From an uncultured Sphingomonas sp. (GTDB lineage: Bacteria; Pseudomonadota; Alphaproteobacteria; Sphingomonadales; Sphingomonadaceae), in the NCBI RefSeq assembly GCF_937871615.1, contig NZ_CALMPA010000040.1, positions 1-58,731 on the forward strand: 58,731 bases of DNA. Direction: 5' to 3'. Below, one piece after another: positions 18,443 through 27,133 of the stretch (its first letter is position 1; every line of letters starts with the position of its first letter). The notes beneath the pieces were generated by a model. The model was not told the origin of the DNA. It ran no database searches and saw only the letters and a list, made by a program, of their open reading frames with translations. The translations under genes were made by a program, and so were the position numbers.

Positions 18443-18517
18443 TGGCATGATCCGGGCGCGGATCGCTGCCGCCCGGTCTGGCCATTCGCCGGGGCGGCGC
18501 GCGCATGGCCGCGCGCG

Positions 18518-20173
18518 ATGCTGACGGCGCTGTCCATTCGCGACGTGGTGCTGATCGAGGCGCTCGATCTCGAATTCGGCGCTGGCCTTGGCGTGCTGAC
18601 CGGGGAGACGGGCGCGGGCAAGTCGATCCTGCTCGATTCGCTCGGGCTTGCGCTGGGCCAGCGCGCCGATAGCGGGCTGGTGCGCCACGGCGCCGCTCAG
18701 GCATCGGTCACCGCCAGTTTCGATCCCCCCGCCGAAGCGCTGCGCCTGCTCGACACCAACGGATTCGCAGCCGAGCCGGGCGAGCCGCTCATCATCCGCC
18801 GCACGGTGAAGGCCGATGGCGGCAGCCGCGCCTTCATCAACGATCAGCCCGCCTCCGCCGCCTTGCTGCGCGAGATCGGCGCGCTGCTGGTCGAGATTCA
18901 CGGCCAGCACGACGATCGCGGGCTGCTCGCGCCCGCCGGGCACCGCGCATTGCTCGACGCGTTCGGGCGGATCGACACCGCCGCCGCCAGTGCCGCCTGG
19001 GCACAGCGGCGCGCGGCGGAGGATGCGCTGGCCGCCGCGCGCGCGGAGATCGACACCGCCGCGCGCGATCGCGAATGGCTCGAACATGCGGTGAGCGAGC
19101 TGGATGCGTTCGCCCCCGAACCGGGCGAGGAACAGGCGCTGGCGGACAAGCGCCGCTCGATGCAGCGCGCGGCGAAGGTCGCCGAGGATCTGGGCGCGAT
19201 CGCCGATCATCTTGAGGGATCGGACGGCGCGCTCGCGCATCTGCGGCAGGCGGCACGAGTGCTGGAGCGGATCGCCCCCGATCACGCCGCGCTGGCCGAC
19301 GCGCTCACCGCGATCGACCGCGCGCTTTCCGAAGCGGCGACAGTTGAGGAACGGCTGCATGATGCGCGGATCGCGCTGGCCTATGATCCGCGCGCGCTGG
19401 AGGATGACGAGGCGCGGCTGTTCGAGCTGCGCGCCCTCGCGCGCAAGCATCGTGTTCAGCCCGATGATCTCGCCGCGCTGGCCGACGAATTGCGCGGGCG
19501 CCTGTCCCGGCTCAACGCCGGTGAGGAGGGCATCGCCGCGCTGGAGGCGCGCGTCGCGCGGGCGTCGCGCGATTATGACGCCGCCGCCGCCGCGTTGAGC
19601 GAAGCGCGCGCCGCCGCCGCCGCCCGGCTCGATGCCGCGGTGGCGGGCGAACTCGCCCCGCTCAAGCTCGATGCCGCGCGTTTCCGCACCGCGATCGCCC
19701 CCGCCGCCCCCGATGGCTGGGGCGCGGCGGGCAAGGATCGCGTGGAGTTCGAGATCGCGACCAACCCCGGCGCGCCCTTCGCGCCGCTGATCCGCATCGC
19801 CAGCGGCGGCGAGCTTTCGCGCTTCATCCTCGCGCTCAAGGTCGCGCTGGCGGCGGAAGGCGGCGCGGCGACGATGGTGTTCGACGAAATTGATCGCGGC
19901 GTGGGCGGCGCGGTCGCCTCTGCGATCGGCGATCGGCTGGCGCGGCTCGCCGGCCACGCGCAATTGCTTGTCGTGACGCACAGCCCGCAGGTCGCGGCGC
20001 GCGGCGCGGCGCATCTGCTGATCGCCAAGCGCCACGACGGGATCGTCACACGCACCGGCGTCACCGCGCTGGACGATGGCGATCGGCGTGAGGAAATCGC
20101 GCGAATGCTCTCGGGCGCGACGATCACCGACGAGGCGCGCGCGCAGGCCGAACGATTGCTGGAGGCTGCCTGA
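18518..20173 (+). CDS. recN: DNA repair protein RecN
   Basis: The 551-residue SMC-like ATPase acts in double-strand break repair. GETGAGKS at residues 29-36 is Walker A, a long Ala/Glu/Arg-rich coiled coil fills the middle, ASGGELSRFILALK is the ABC signature, and MVFDEIDRGVGG is Walker B. The start is ATG 18518 (MLTALSIRDVV). Its TGA overlaps the ATG of the cation transporter gene, so translation is coupled. I see no LexA box in the 75-nt upstream gap by eye. Confidence 0.96.
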   Translation: MLTALSIRDVVLIEALDLEFGAGLGVLTGETGAGKSILLDSLGLALGQRADSGLVRHGAAQASVTASFDPPAEALRLLDTNGFAAEPGEPLIIRRTVKADGGSRAFINDQPASAALLREIGALLVEIHGQHDDRGLLAPAGHRALLDAFGRIDTAAASAAWAQRRAAEDALAAARAEIDTAARDREWLEHAVSELDAFAPEPGEEQALADKRRSMQRAAKVAEDLGAIADHLEGSDGALAHLRQAARVLERIAPDHAALADALTAIDRALSEAATVEERLHDARIALAYDPRALEDDEARLFELRALARKHRVQPDDLAALADELRGRLSRLNAGEEGIAALEARVARASRDYDAAAAALSEARAAAAARLDAAVAGELAPLKLDAARFRTAIAPAAPDGWGAAGKDRVEFEIATNPGAPFAPLIRIASGGELSRFILALKVALAAEGGAATMVFDEIDRGVGGAVASAIGDRLARLAGHAQLLVVTHSPQVAARGAAHLLIAKRHDGIVTRTGVTALDDGDRREEIARMLSGATITDEARAQAERLLEAA

Positions 20174-21150
20174 TGGGGCTGCATCATCACGGACACGGAC
20201 ACGGACACGATCATTCGCATGACCATGGCGGCGGGCATAGCCATGACCACGGCCACAGCCACCACCATCACGCCCCGCCAGCGCGCTGGGATCGCGCCTT
20301 CGCGATCGGGATCGGGCTAAATCTCGCCTATCTGATCGCGGAGGCGATCGCCGGGCTGTTGACCAATTCGGTCGCGCTGCTCGCCGATGCCGGGCACAAT
20401 CTGTCCGATGTGCTTGGCCTCGCGGTGGCGTGGGGCGGCGCGGCGCTGGCGCGCACCCCGCCATCGAAGCGGTTCACCTACGGGCTGAAGGGATCGACGA
20501 TCCTCGCCGCGCTCGCCAACGGGCTGTTGCTACTCGTGGCGCTCGGCGCGATCGTGCTCGAGTCGGTGCAGCGTTTCGGCGAGCCGGAGCCGATCTCCGG
20601 GCTGACGGTATCCTGGGTCGCGGGGATCGGAATTCTGGTCAACGCCGGCACCGCGCTGCTGTTCGCCTCGGGGCGCAAGGGCGATGCCAATATCCGTGGC
20701 GCCTATCTCCACATGGCGGCGGACGCGATGGTCTCGGCGGGCGTGGTGGTGGCGGGCATCGTGATCTGGCTGACCGGCGCGGGATGGATCGACGCCGCCG
20801 TCAGCCTGCTGATCGCCGCACTGATCTTCTGGCAGACATGGGGCCTGTTGCGCGAAACGGTGGAGATGGCGCTCGCCGCCGTGCCGCGCGGCATTGATTA
20901 CGATGGCGTGGCGACCGCGCTTGCCGCGCTGCCGGGTGTGAGCGATGTCCACGATCTCCACATCTGGCCGATGTCGACCACCGAGCCGGGGTTGACCGCG
21001 CATCTGCAAATCCCCGCCGGGCATCCGGGCGACGAATTCCTCCATGCCGCGCAGGCCATGCTCCACCAACGCTTCGGGATCGGCCACGCGACGATCCAGA
21101 TCGAGACGGGCGAGGCTGAATGCGGGCTGGCGAGCGCCGCGATCGTCTGA
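20173..21150 (+). CDS. Cation diffusion facilitator family transporter (CzcD/ZitB-like)
   Basis: The 325-residue inner-membrane protein exports divalent metals such as zinc by proton exchange. Residues 1-33 are a His/Gly/Asp-rich cytoplasmic tail with about 15 His, likely metal binding. Six membrane segments follow; LLADAGHNLSDV in TM2 and HMAADAMVSAG in TM5 give the HxxxD-type transport site. The C-terminal domain (GVSDVHDLHIWPMS) is the cytoplasmic metal-binding ferredoxin-like fold. It overlaps the recN stop by one base. Confidence 0.92.
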   Translation: MGLHHHGHGHGHDHSHDHGGGHSHDHGHSHHHHAPPARWDRAFAIGIGLNLAYLIAEAIAGLLTNSVALLADAGHNLSDVLGLAVAWGGAALARTPPSKRFTYGLKGSTILAALANGLLLLVALGAIVLESVQRFGEPEPISGLTVSWVAGIGILVNAGTALLFASGRKGDANIRGAYLHMAADAMVSAGVVVAGIVIWLTGAGWIDAAVSLLIAALIFWQTWGLLRETVEMALAAVPRGIDYDGVATALAALPGVSDVHDLHIWPMSTTEPGLTAHLQIPAGHPGDEFLHAAQAMLHQRFGIGHATIQIETGEAECGLASAAIV

Positions 21151-21246
21151 ACGTGGCCCGGCCAGGGAAACGCATCCACTGGCGAATTGGCAATCCGCCG
21201 CCGGCAATCTATGCCGTCGGTCGCACCAGAGAAGGCAGGCGATTAC

Positions 21247-21699
21247 ATGCAGCAAGCCCGCGCGACGCTTCCCCCCATCACCCGCATCATCCGCGCGACG
21301 CTGGTGGCCGGAACGCTCGATATCCTCGCGGCAACCGGGCTGACGCTGCTTGCGGGCCGGCGCACGGTGTCCGAGATGCTCGCTTATGTCGCGTCCGGGC
21401 CGTTTCCGGGCGTGCCGGTGCGCGGGCTTCCGGTCGCGCTACTCGGGCTTGCGGTGCATTTCACGCTGATGGCGGTGATGGCGGCGGCATTCGTCCTCGC
21501 GGCGGATCGCCTGTCATGGCTGCGGCGCCAGCCGGTTGTCGCGGGGGTCGCTTATGGCCTCATCACCTTCGCGGCGATGAACCTCGTCGTCGTGCCGCTG
21601 CGTTTCGGCGTGATGCCGTCAACGCTCGCGGTTGAAACGCAATTGTTCTGCCATATCGTGCTGGTCGGCCTGCCGATCGCGTTTATCGCACGGCGGTGA
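21247..21699 (+). CDS. Four-helix membrane protein of unknown function
   Basis: The 150-residue protein has four hydrophobic segments (ILAATGLTLLAG, ALLGLAVHFTLMAVMAAAFVLA, VAGVAYGLITFAAMNLVVV, LFCHIVLVGLPIAFIA). His and Asn sit within helices 2 and 3. It resembles small uncharacterised membrane proteins common in Sphingomonas. I chose ATG 21247, though ATG 21211 is possible. The stop TGA overlaps the GTG of the next gene, so both are coupled. Confidence 0.68.
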   Translation: MQQARATLPPITRIIRATLVAGTLDILAATGLTLLAGRRTVSEMLAYVASGPFPGVPVRGLPVALLGLAVHFTLMAVMAAAFVLAADRLSWLRRQPVVAGVAYGLITFAAMNLVVVPLRFGVMPSTLAVETQLFCHIVLVGLPIAFIARR

Positions 21700-22955
21700 T
21701 CCCGCTCCCCGGCGCGGCCCCCCCGCCGCCGCGTATCGCGACGCTGGACGCGGTGCGCGGCGTCGCGGTGATGGGCATATTGCTGCTCAACATCGTTTCC
21801 TTCGCGCTCCCCGCCTACGCCTATGTCGATCCCAATTTCGCCGGCGGCGCGACAGGCGCGAACTGGTTGAGCTGGGCCATCGTCTTCGTCCTCGCCGACG
21901 GCAAGATGCGCGGCCTGTTCGCGATGCTGTTCGGCGCATCGACCCTGCTGATCGCGGAGCGCGCGCTGGCGAGCGGCGACAGCCCGGCGCGGGTGCATTA
22001 TGCGCGGATGGCTAGCCTGCTGGCGATCGGGCTCGTTCACGCCTGGCTGATCTGGGCGGGCGATATATTGACGCTCTACGCGATCTGCGGCGCGCTGCTG
22101 TTCCCGATGTGGCGCTGGCCCGTGCGGCTGCTGGTCGGCGTCGGGGCCGGGCTGCTGCTGTGGCAACTCGCGTTCGGTGCGCTCGGTTATATCGACACGC
22201 GGCGGTTCGAGTCGGTCGCCAATGCGCCCGACGCGAACGAGACGACACGGGCGCAATGGACAAGCTATCGCGCGGCGCTGGTGCCAGCGCACCCGCCCGC
22301 CGCCGAGGAGATCGCGACCTATCGCGGCGACTGGCCCACGATCGCCCGCGCCCGCGCGAGCACGGCATTCCATCTCGAAACACAGGTCATGCCGGCGATA
22401 CTGCCGGAAACGCTCGGCCTGATGCTGCTCGGCATGGCGCTGTTCCGCACCGGCTTCTTCTCCGGCGCATGGTCGCGGCGCGCTTATTGGGGTGTGGCGA
22501 TCGGCGGATATGCGCTCACGCTCCCGCTTTATATCGCACTTGCCGGCTGGCTGACGCGCACGCGCTTCGACCCGATCGTGCTGATGCTGAGCGAACCGCT
22601 GCACCTCGTTCTGCTGCGCCCATGGCTTGCGATCGCGCACGCCGCGTTCGTTATCCTGTTCGTCACTTCGGGGCGGGTGCAGTGGCTGACGACGCGGATC
22701 GCCGCCGCCGGGCGCATGGCGTTCAGCAACTATCTCGCCACCAGTATCGTCTGCACCCTGCTGTTCTACGGTTACGGCCTTGGCTGGTTCGGTCGGCTTG
22801 AGCGGTGGCAGCTCTATCCCGTCGTGGCGGCGGTGTGGATCGCGATGCTGCTGTGGTCGGCGCCGTGGCTGGGGCGATTCGCTTATGGCCCGTGCGAATG
22901 GCTGTGGCGCAGCATGGCGCGCGGGCGCTGGCAGGCGTTGCGGCGACGCGCCTGA
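21696..22955 (+). CDS. DUF418-type multi-spanning membrane protein
   Basis: The 419-residue protein begins RIATLDAVRGVAVMGILLLNI, the N-terminal signature of the DUF418/YeiB group, and has about ten membrane segments. LFAMLFGAS, the GRMAFSNYLATSIVCT stretch and FAYGPCEWLWRSM near the end are DUF418 motifs. The family is distantly related to acyltransferase-3-like membrane proteins, but its activity is not known. A GTG start overlaps the stop of the preceding gene. No terminator is clear after it. Confidence 0.86.
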   Translation: MIPLPGAAPPPPRIATLDAVRGVAVMGILLLNIVSFALPAYAYVDPNFAGGATGANWLSWAIVFVLADGKMRGLFAMLFGASTLLIAERALASGDSPARVHYARMASLLAIGLVHAWLIWAGDILTLYAICGALLFPMWRWPVRLLVGVGAGLLLWQLAFGALGYIDTRRFESVANAPDANETTRAQWTSYRAALVPAHPPAAEEIATYRGDWPTIARARASTAFHLETQVMPAILPETLGLMLLGMALFRTGFFSGAWSRRAYWGVAIGGYALTLPLYIALAGWLTRTRFDPIVLMLSEPLHLVLLRPWLAIAHAAFVILFVTSGRVQWLTTRIAAAGRMAFSNYLATSIVCTLLFYGYGLGWFGRLERWQLYPVVAAVWIAMLLWSAPWLGRFAYGPCEWLWRSMARGRWQALRRRA

Positions 22956-22962
22956 CCTGTAA

Positions 22963-23002
22963 TTGCGAACCATCCGCAAAAGCACTTGCGAGCGCATCGC
23001 AA
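22963..23002. promoter_or_regulatory. Two TTGCG-N7-CGCAA dyads upstream of bfd (putative iron operator)
   Basis: TTGCG at 22963 pairs with CGCAA at 22975, and TTGCG at 22986 pairs with CGCAA at 22998, each with a 7-nt spacer. The copies are 23 bp apart, about two helix turns, and end 35 nt before the bfd start. The form agrees with Fur-family operators in alphaproteobacteria and fits the iron genes downstream. Binding is inferred. Confidence 0.55.
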
Positions 23003-23037
23003 TAACATTAAATCCATGCCGAGCGAGGGAGATTCGC

Positions 23038-23208
23038 ATGGTTGTCTGCGTTTGTAATGCCATCCGTGAGAGTGAAGTACGCGAAGCGGCGCGAACCGGG
23101 TCGAAGACGACCTGCCAGGCTTATCGCTCGCTCGGTCGCCAGCCGAAATGCGGCCAATGCGTCACGTTCGCGCGAGCCATTATCGACGAAGAACGCGCTG
23201 CTGCGTAA
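23038..23208 (+). CDS. bfd: Bacterioferritin-associated ferredoxin
   Basis: The 56-residue [2Fe-2S] ferredoxin gives electrons to bacterioferritin to release stored iron. Its Cys4, Cys6, Cys38 and Cys41 (CVC near the start and CGQC) match the Bfd cluster ligands exactly. GGGAGA precedes the ATG by 6 nt. Bfr follows 100 nt later on the same strand. Two dyads upstream suggest control by an iron regulator, which fits the known induction of bfd under low iron. Confidence 0.93.
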   Translation: MVVCVCNAIRESEVREAARTGSKTTCQAYRSLGRQPKCGQCVTFARAIIDEERAAA

Positions 23209-23308
23209 CAGTCGCAGCAACGAAATCCGCAGAAATCCGCCATTTTCCCGGTTGCCGTGGCTGCCCATCGGGGCGTAAAACAGCCACGACAAACGGAGTT
23301 ATGGATCA

Positions 23309-23791
23309 ATGAAGGGCGACGCGCGCGTCATCGAACTGCTCAACGAGACGCTGAAGAATGAGCTGACCGCCATCAACCAATATTGGTTGCATCACCGCCT
23401 GCTCGATCATTGGGGCGTCAAGAAGCTCGCCGAGTTCGAACGCCACGAATCCATCGACGAGATGAAGCACGCCGACTGGCTGGCGGAGCGAATCCTGTTC
23501 CTCGATGGCTTGCCCAATTTCCAGTTGCTCGGACGGCTGCGCATCGGCGAAACCGTCGAAGAAGTGCTGAAGTCCGATCTTGCGCTGGAGGAGGAGGCCG
23601 TCGCGCAGCTCAAGGGCGCGATCGCTTATTGCGAGGAAGCGAAGGATTACGTCAGCCGCGATCTGTTCACCAAGATCCTCGAAAGCGAGGAAGAACATGT
23701 CGATACGCTGGAGCGCCAGTTCGACATGATCGAGCGGATGGGCATCCAGAATTACATCCAGCTCAATGCCAAGAGCGAGCAGGACGGCTGA
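23309..23791 (+). CDS. bfr: Bacterioferritin
   Basis: The 160-residue subunit builds the 24-mer iron store with haem between subunits. All ferroxidase ligands are present: Glu18, Glu51, His54, Glu94, Glu127 and His130. Met52, the axial haem ligand, is present in IDEMKHAD, so this is a true Bfr rather than a plain ferritin. Length is typical. CGGAG lies before the ATG. Together with bfd it forms an iron storage and release pair. The gap between bfd and bfr contains a weak CGTGGCTG/CAGCCACG hairpin. Confidence 0.97.
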   Translation: MKGDARVIELLNETLKNELTAINQYWLHHRLLDHWGVKKLAEFERHESIDEMKHADWLAERILFLDGLPNFQLLGRLRIGETVEEVLKSDLALEEEAVAQLKGAIAYCEEAKDYVSRDLFTKILESEEEHVDTLERQFDMIERMGIQNYIQLNAKSEQDG

Positions 23792-23839
23792 ACGTCCGAA
23801 CACACCTCTCCGCGCCCGCGATGGGCGCGGACGAGCGCC

Positions 23840-24283
23840 TTATTCGTGGCCGTAGCCGTTCAGGCCCGCACGACGGCCAAACCCGCCTGAGCGCCGCTCG
23901 ACCAGCGGATTGGCCTCCTGTTCGAGCAACGCCAGCGTTTGATCGAACAATGGCCGCAGCTTGACGATATGCTCGATCAGCCCGGTCGGCGCATCACGCG
24001 TTTCGACGCAATAGCGCGCGGCAAGCTCGATTGATTCGGCAAGCGCCGCAAGCGGCTCCGCCCCGAATTGCAGCGATTCGCCTTTCAGCGTGTGCGCCGG
24101 AATCACCATCGCGGCGGCATTATGATTTTGCGCCGCCCGCTCAAGCGCATCGACCGATTTCACCCCGTCTTCGCGGAAATAACCGAGAATGCGGATGAAG
24201 CCCGCGCCCAATTCGGTGCGCGCGCGTGCGAAAATGTTCCAATCGACCAGCGTGGAGCTTTCGATCGTCACTTGCCCCTCCAT
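23840..24283 (-). CDS. Orphan Hpt (histidine phosphotransfer) domain protein
   Basis: The 147-residue protein is one Hpt domain: VIPAHTLKGESLQFGA holds the phosphorylated His64 in the HTLKG motif, followed by a helix rich in Ala and Glu. It would relay phosphate between a hybrid kinase and a response regulator, but no partner gene is in the window. The start is ATG 24283 (MEGQVTIESS). The final 20 residues (ERRSGGFGRR and on) are basic and Gly-rich, beyond the domain. A TAACCCA/TGGGTTA dyad lies upstream. Confidence 0.85.
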   Translation of the reverse strand: MEGQVTIESSTLVDWNIFARARTELGAGFIRILGYFREDGVKSVDALERAAQNHNAAAMVIPAHTLKGESLQFGAEPLAALAESIELAARYCVETRDAPTGLIEHIVKLRPLFDQTLALLEQEANPLVERRSGGFGRRAGLNGYGHE

Positions 24284-24318
24284 GCTCGCGCTTCGATCGC
24301 GGCGTCCGGCGCCGTCAT

Positions 24319-24355
24319 TAACCCACGTTCGTAAACACCGCGTAAGCATGGGTTA
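24319..24355. promoter_or_regulatory. TAACCCA...TGGGTTA dyad upstream of the Hpt gene
   Basis: TAACCCA at 24319-24325 and TGGGTTA at 24349-24355 are inverted 7-mers 23 nt apart, between the divergent-facing 3' end of der and the Hpt start. TTAACCCA resembles a CtrA half-site (TTAACCAT) at most positions. CtrA control of an Hpt gene would make sense but is speculative. Confidence 0.3.
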
Positions 24356-24393
24356 GCGCGGTGAAACTTTTCGCACACGAAACGAACGGACTT

Positions 24394-25776
24394 TCAGTCT
24401 TTCGCATAAGGGTTACGCGCGGCGCGCAGCGACAGACGGATCGGCACCGCGCCGAAATCCAGTTCCCGGCGCATACTGTTCGTCAGATAGCGTTCATAGC
24501 TTGCCGGCAATTGATCGACGCGCGTGCCGAAGATCACGAAGCTGGGCGGTCGCGTCTTCACCTGCGTCACATAACGCATCTTGATCCGCTTGCCGCCGGG
24601 CGCGGGCGGAGGATTGGCCTCGATCGCGCGTTCGAACCAGCGGTTCAGCTCACCCGTCCCGACCCGGCGCGACCATGCCGCACGCGTCTGGAACGCGGCG
24701 CCGATAAGCTGGTCGATGCCCCTCCCCGTCACCGCCGACACGGTGAGCAGCGGGATGCCCTTCACCTGGCTCAGCCCATCCTCCAGCGCCTTGCGCACGC
24801 CGTTGAACAACGCCGAAGGATCAGCCGCGACATCCCATTTGTTGAGCGCGATGATGAGCGCGCGCCCCTCGGACAGCACCTTGTCCGCGATTCGCAGATC
24901 CTGCGCCTCCAGCCCCAAAGTGGCGTCGAGCAGCAGCACGACCACTTCGGCGAAATCGACCGCGTGAAGCGCATCGGCGATGGAAAGCTTCTCCAGCTTG
25001 TCCTGCACCTTGGCCCGCTTGCGCATCCCCGCGGTGTCGATCAGCCGCACCTGGCGCGGGCCATCCGGCCCCTGCCATTCCCAGTCGATCGCGATCGAAT
25101 CGCGCGTGATGCCCGCTTCGGGGCCGGTAATCATGCGATCCTCACCCAGCATCCGGTTCACCAGCGTCGACTTGCCCGCATTGGGCCGCCCGACGATCGC
25201 AAGCTGGAGCGGCGCATTGAGCCGGTCCTCGTCGGATTGGTCGTCCTCGTCGGCGAAGGGCGCCTCTCCCTCCTCCTCGCGCTCAAGATGCGGCAGCAGC
25301 GCCTCGAACAGATCGGCGACGCCCTCGCCGTGTTCCGCCGAGAGCTGCACCGGATCGCCAAAGCCGAGCGCGAGCGATTCGAGAATCCCCTGCTCGCCCG
25401 CGCGCCCTTCCGCCTTGTTGGCGACCAGGATGATCGGTGTGGTCGAGCCGCGCAGCCAGCGCGCGATTTCCTCGTCGAGCGGAACGATCCCGGCGCGCGC
25501 GTCGATGATGAACAGCGCGACGTCCGCGATCTTCACCGCCGCTTCGGTCTGGCGGCGCATCCGGCCTGGGAGCGTATCGGGATCGTGATCCTCATAGCCC
25601 GCGGTATCGACGACGCGGAAATCGAGGCCGAGCAGGTGCGCATCGCCCTCGCGCCGGTCTCGCGTCACGCCGGGCCGGTCGTCGACCAGCGCGAGCTTCT
25701 TGCCGACGAGGCGGTTGAACAGGGTCGATTTGCCGACATTTGGCCGGCCGACGATCGCTACAGTGGGAAGCGGCAT
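24394..25776 (-). CDS. der: Ribosome biogenesis GTPase Der (EngA)
   Basis: The 460-residue essential GTPase assists 50S assembly. It has two G domains in tandem: GRPNVGKST at residues 10-18 with DTAGYE and NKAEG, and GRPNAGKST with DTAGMR and NKWD in the second. The C-terminal KH-like domain carries KTRPPSFVIFGTR. An acidic linker (about residues 165-185, EREEEGEAPFADEDD) separates the G domains. It is the last gene of the panB, YfgM-like, bamB, der run, 31 nt after bamB. Confidence 0.98.
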   Translation of the reverse strand: MPLPTVAIVGRPNVGKSTLFNRLVGKKLALVDDRPGVTRDRREGDAHLLGLDFRVVDTAGYEDHDPDTLPGRMRRQTEAAVKIADVALFIIDARAGIVPLDEEIARWLRGSTTPIILVANKAEGRAGEQGILESLALGFGDPVQLSAEHGEGVADLFEALLPHLEREEEGEAPFADEDDQSDEDRLNAPLQLAIVGRPNAGKSTLVNRMLGEDRMITGPEAGITRDSIAIDWEWQGPDGPRQVRLIDTAGMRKRAKVQDKLEKLSIADALHAVDFAEVVVLLLDATLGLEAQDLRIADKVLSEGRALIIALNKWDVAADPSALFNGVRKALEDGLSQVKGIPLLTVSAVTGRGIDQLIGAAFQTRAAWSRRVGTGELNRWFERAIEANPPPAPGGKRIKMRYVTQVKTRPPSFVIFGTRVDQLPASYERYLTNSMRRELDFGAVPIRLSLRAARNPYAKD

Positions 25777-25807
25777 CGCGGCGCAATAGCCGCGATCCGC
25801 GCCGCCG

Positions 25808-27133
25808 TCACCTATAGGCGGTCAATCGACCCTTTTGATCGAGGACATAGAGTGTCGAATTGGCCACGACCGGCGGCAAACCAAGCTCCGCGCCCTGCTG
25901 GATCGTCGTCACCACGCTGCCATCGGTGGGCGAAACACCCACGATTTCGCCACGCGTATTGGTGAGCCACAATTTGTCGCCCGCCAGCACCGGCCCGAAC
26001 CAGACATAGGCGCCGGACTTCTTCTTGACGTTCTTGTAGCCGCGCAGTTGCGATATCCAGCGCACCTTGCCGTTCGCGCGCGACAGACAGATCAGCCGCG
26101 CGTCATCGGTGACGACGAACAGCCACTCGCCCGCCAGCCACGGGGTGGAGGTTCCGGCGAGATTCTGCTCCCACAATCGCTGGCCGGTGGAAATCTCCAG
26201 CGCGACCATGCGCCCGCCCTGCCCGACGGCATAGACGCGGCCATCGGCGATCACCGGATCGGCGTCGATATCGGCGAGGCTCGATACCGAGGTGGACATC
26301 GAGGTGCGCGACAATGCGTCCTGCCACAAGGTGCGCCCGTTCTCGTAGCGATAGGCGTTGAGTTCGCCCGACGAAAATCCCGCGACGATCGTTCCGGCCG
26401 CCGCCGCCGGCGCCGCGACGCCGAACACGCCCTGCGATTCGAGGCTGCCGGATTCGGCCCAGATGACCTTGCCGTCCGCCTCGCCCAGCGCGAACAACTG
26501 ATTGTCCTGGCTCAGCACATAGACCTGGCCGTTGGCGAGGGTCGGCGCGCCGCGCAACGGGCCGCCCGGTTTCGCGCGCCACAGGATCGCGCCATCCGCG
26601 GCGTTCATCGCCACCACGTCGCCCAGCCCGTCGGTGGCGTAAACCTTGCCGTCCTCGAAGCTGACCCCGCCGCCGAAGCGCGCCGCGGCGTTCTTCTTGC
26701 CGCTCGCCATCGCGGTGGTCCACAGCGGCGCCCCGCTATCCGCGCGGAACGCGTGGACCACGGCATCGACATCGACCACGAACAGCTTGTTATCCGCAAT
26801 CACCGGCGCAGCGCCCAGCCGCTGCCGGTTCGAGCCGCCGTCGATCCGCGCCGACCATGCCCGCTTCGGCGATGCGGCCAGTGCGAGATTGCCCATCGTC
26901 TTGGATGCGTTGCCACCGGGCTGCGCCCAGGCGTCGTTGGGTGCGGCGGGCGGCAGCGTCACGGCCACCCCGGCGAGCGACGGATCGACCGCCGCGCCAT
27001 TTTCCGCAACCAGGATCGGGATGCGCTCACCCAGCGTCGGCGTCTTCTTCGGGCCTTGCCCCTTGAAAATGCCGCAGCCGCTCAAACCCACAAGCGCGGC
27101 AATCACCAGCGGCGCAGCCAAAACCTTCTTCAT
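25808..27133 (-). CDS. bamB: Outer membrane protein assembly factor BamB
   Basis: The 441-residue lipoprotein is a BAM complex subunit. The signal ends LSGC (Cys20 lipidated), then about eight PQQ-like beta-propeller blades follow, each with motifs such as VYATDGLGDVVAMNAADGAILW. Its ATG shares one base with the stop of the preceding YfgM-like gene, and der is next. This yfgM-bamB-der order matches E. coli, which supports the assignment. The window thus has two BAM subunits (with bamD). Confidence 0.94.
   Translation of the reverse strand: MKKVLAAPLVIAALVGLSGCGIFKGQGPKKTPTLGERIPILVAENGAAVDPSLAGVAVTLPPAAPNDAWAQPGGNASKTMGNLALAASPKRAWSARIDGGSNRQRLGAAPVIADNKLFVVDVDAVVHAFRADSGAPLWTTAMASGKKNAAARFGGGVSFEDGKVYATDGLGDVVAMNAADGAILWRAKPGGPLRGAPTLANGQVYVLSQDNQLFALGEADGKVIWAESGSLESQGVFGVAAPAAAAGTIVAGFSSGELNAYRYENGRTLWQDALSRTSMSTSVSSLADIDADPVIADGRVYAVGQGGRMVALEISTGQRLWEQNLAGTSTPWLAGEWLFVVTDDARLICLSRANGKVRWISQLRGYKNVKKKSGAYVWFGPVLAGDKLWLTNTRGEIVGVSPTDGSVVTTIQQGAELGLPPVVANSTLYVLDQKGRLTAYR

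Noticed and set aside
17495-20464. A 989-codon open frame on the minus strand opposite bamD and recN
   Set aside because: Its product is Arg/Ala/Gly-rich low-complexity sequence with no domain, and it lies antisense to two clear genes. Long antisense frames are expected in such GC-rich DNA.
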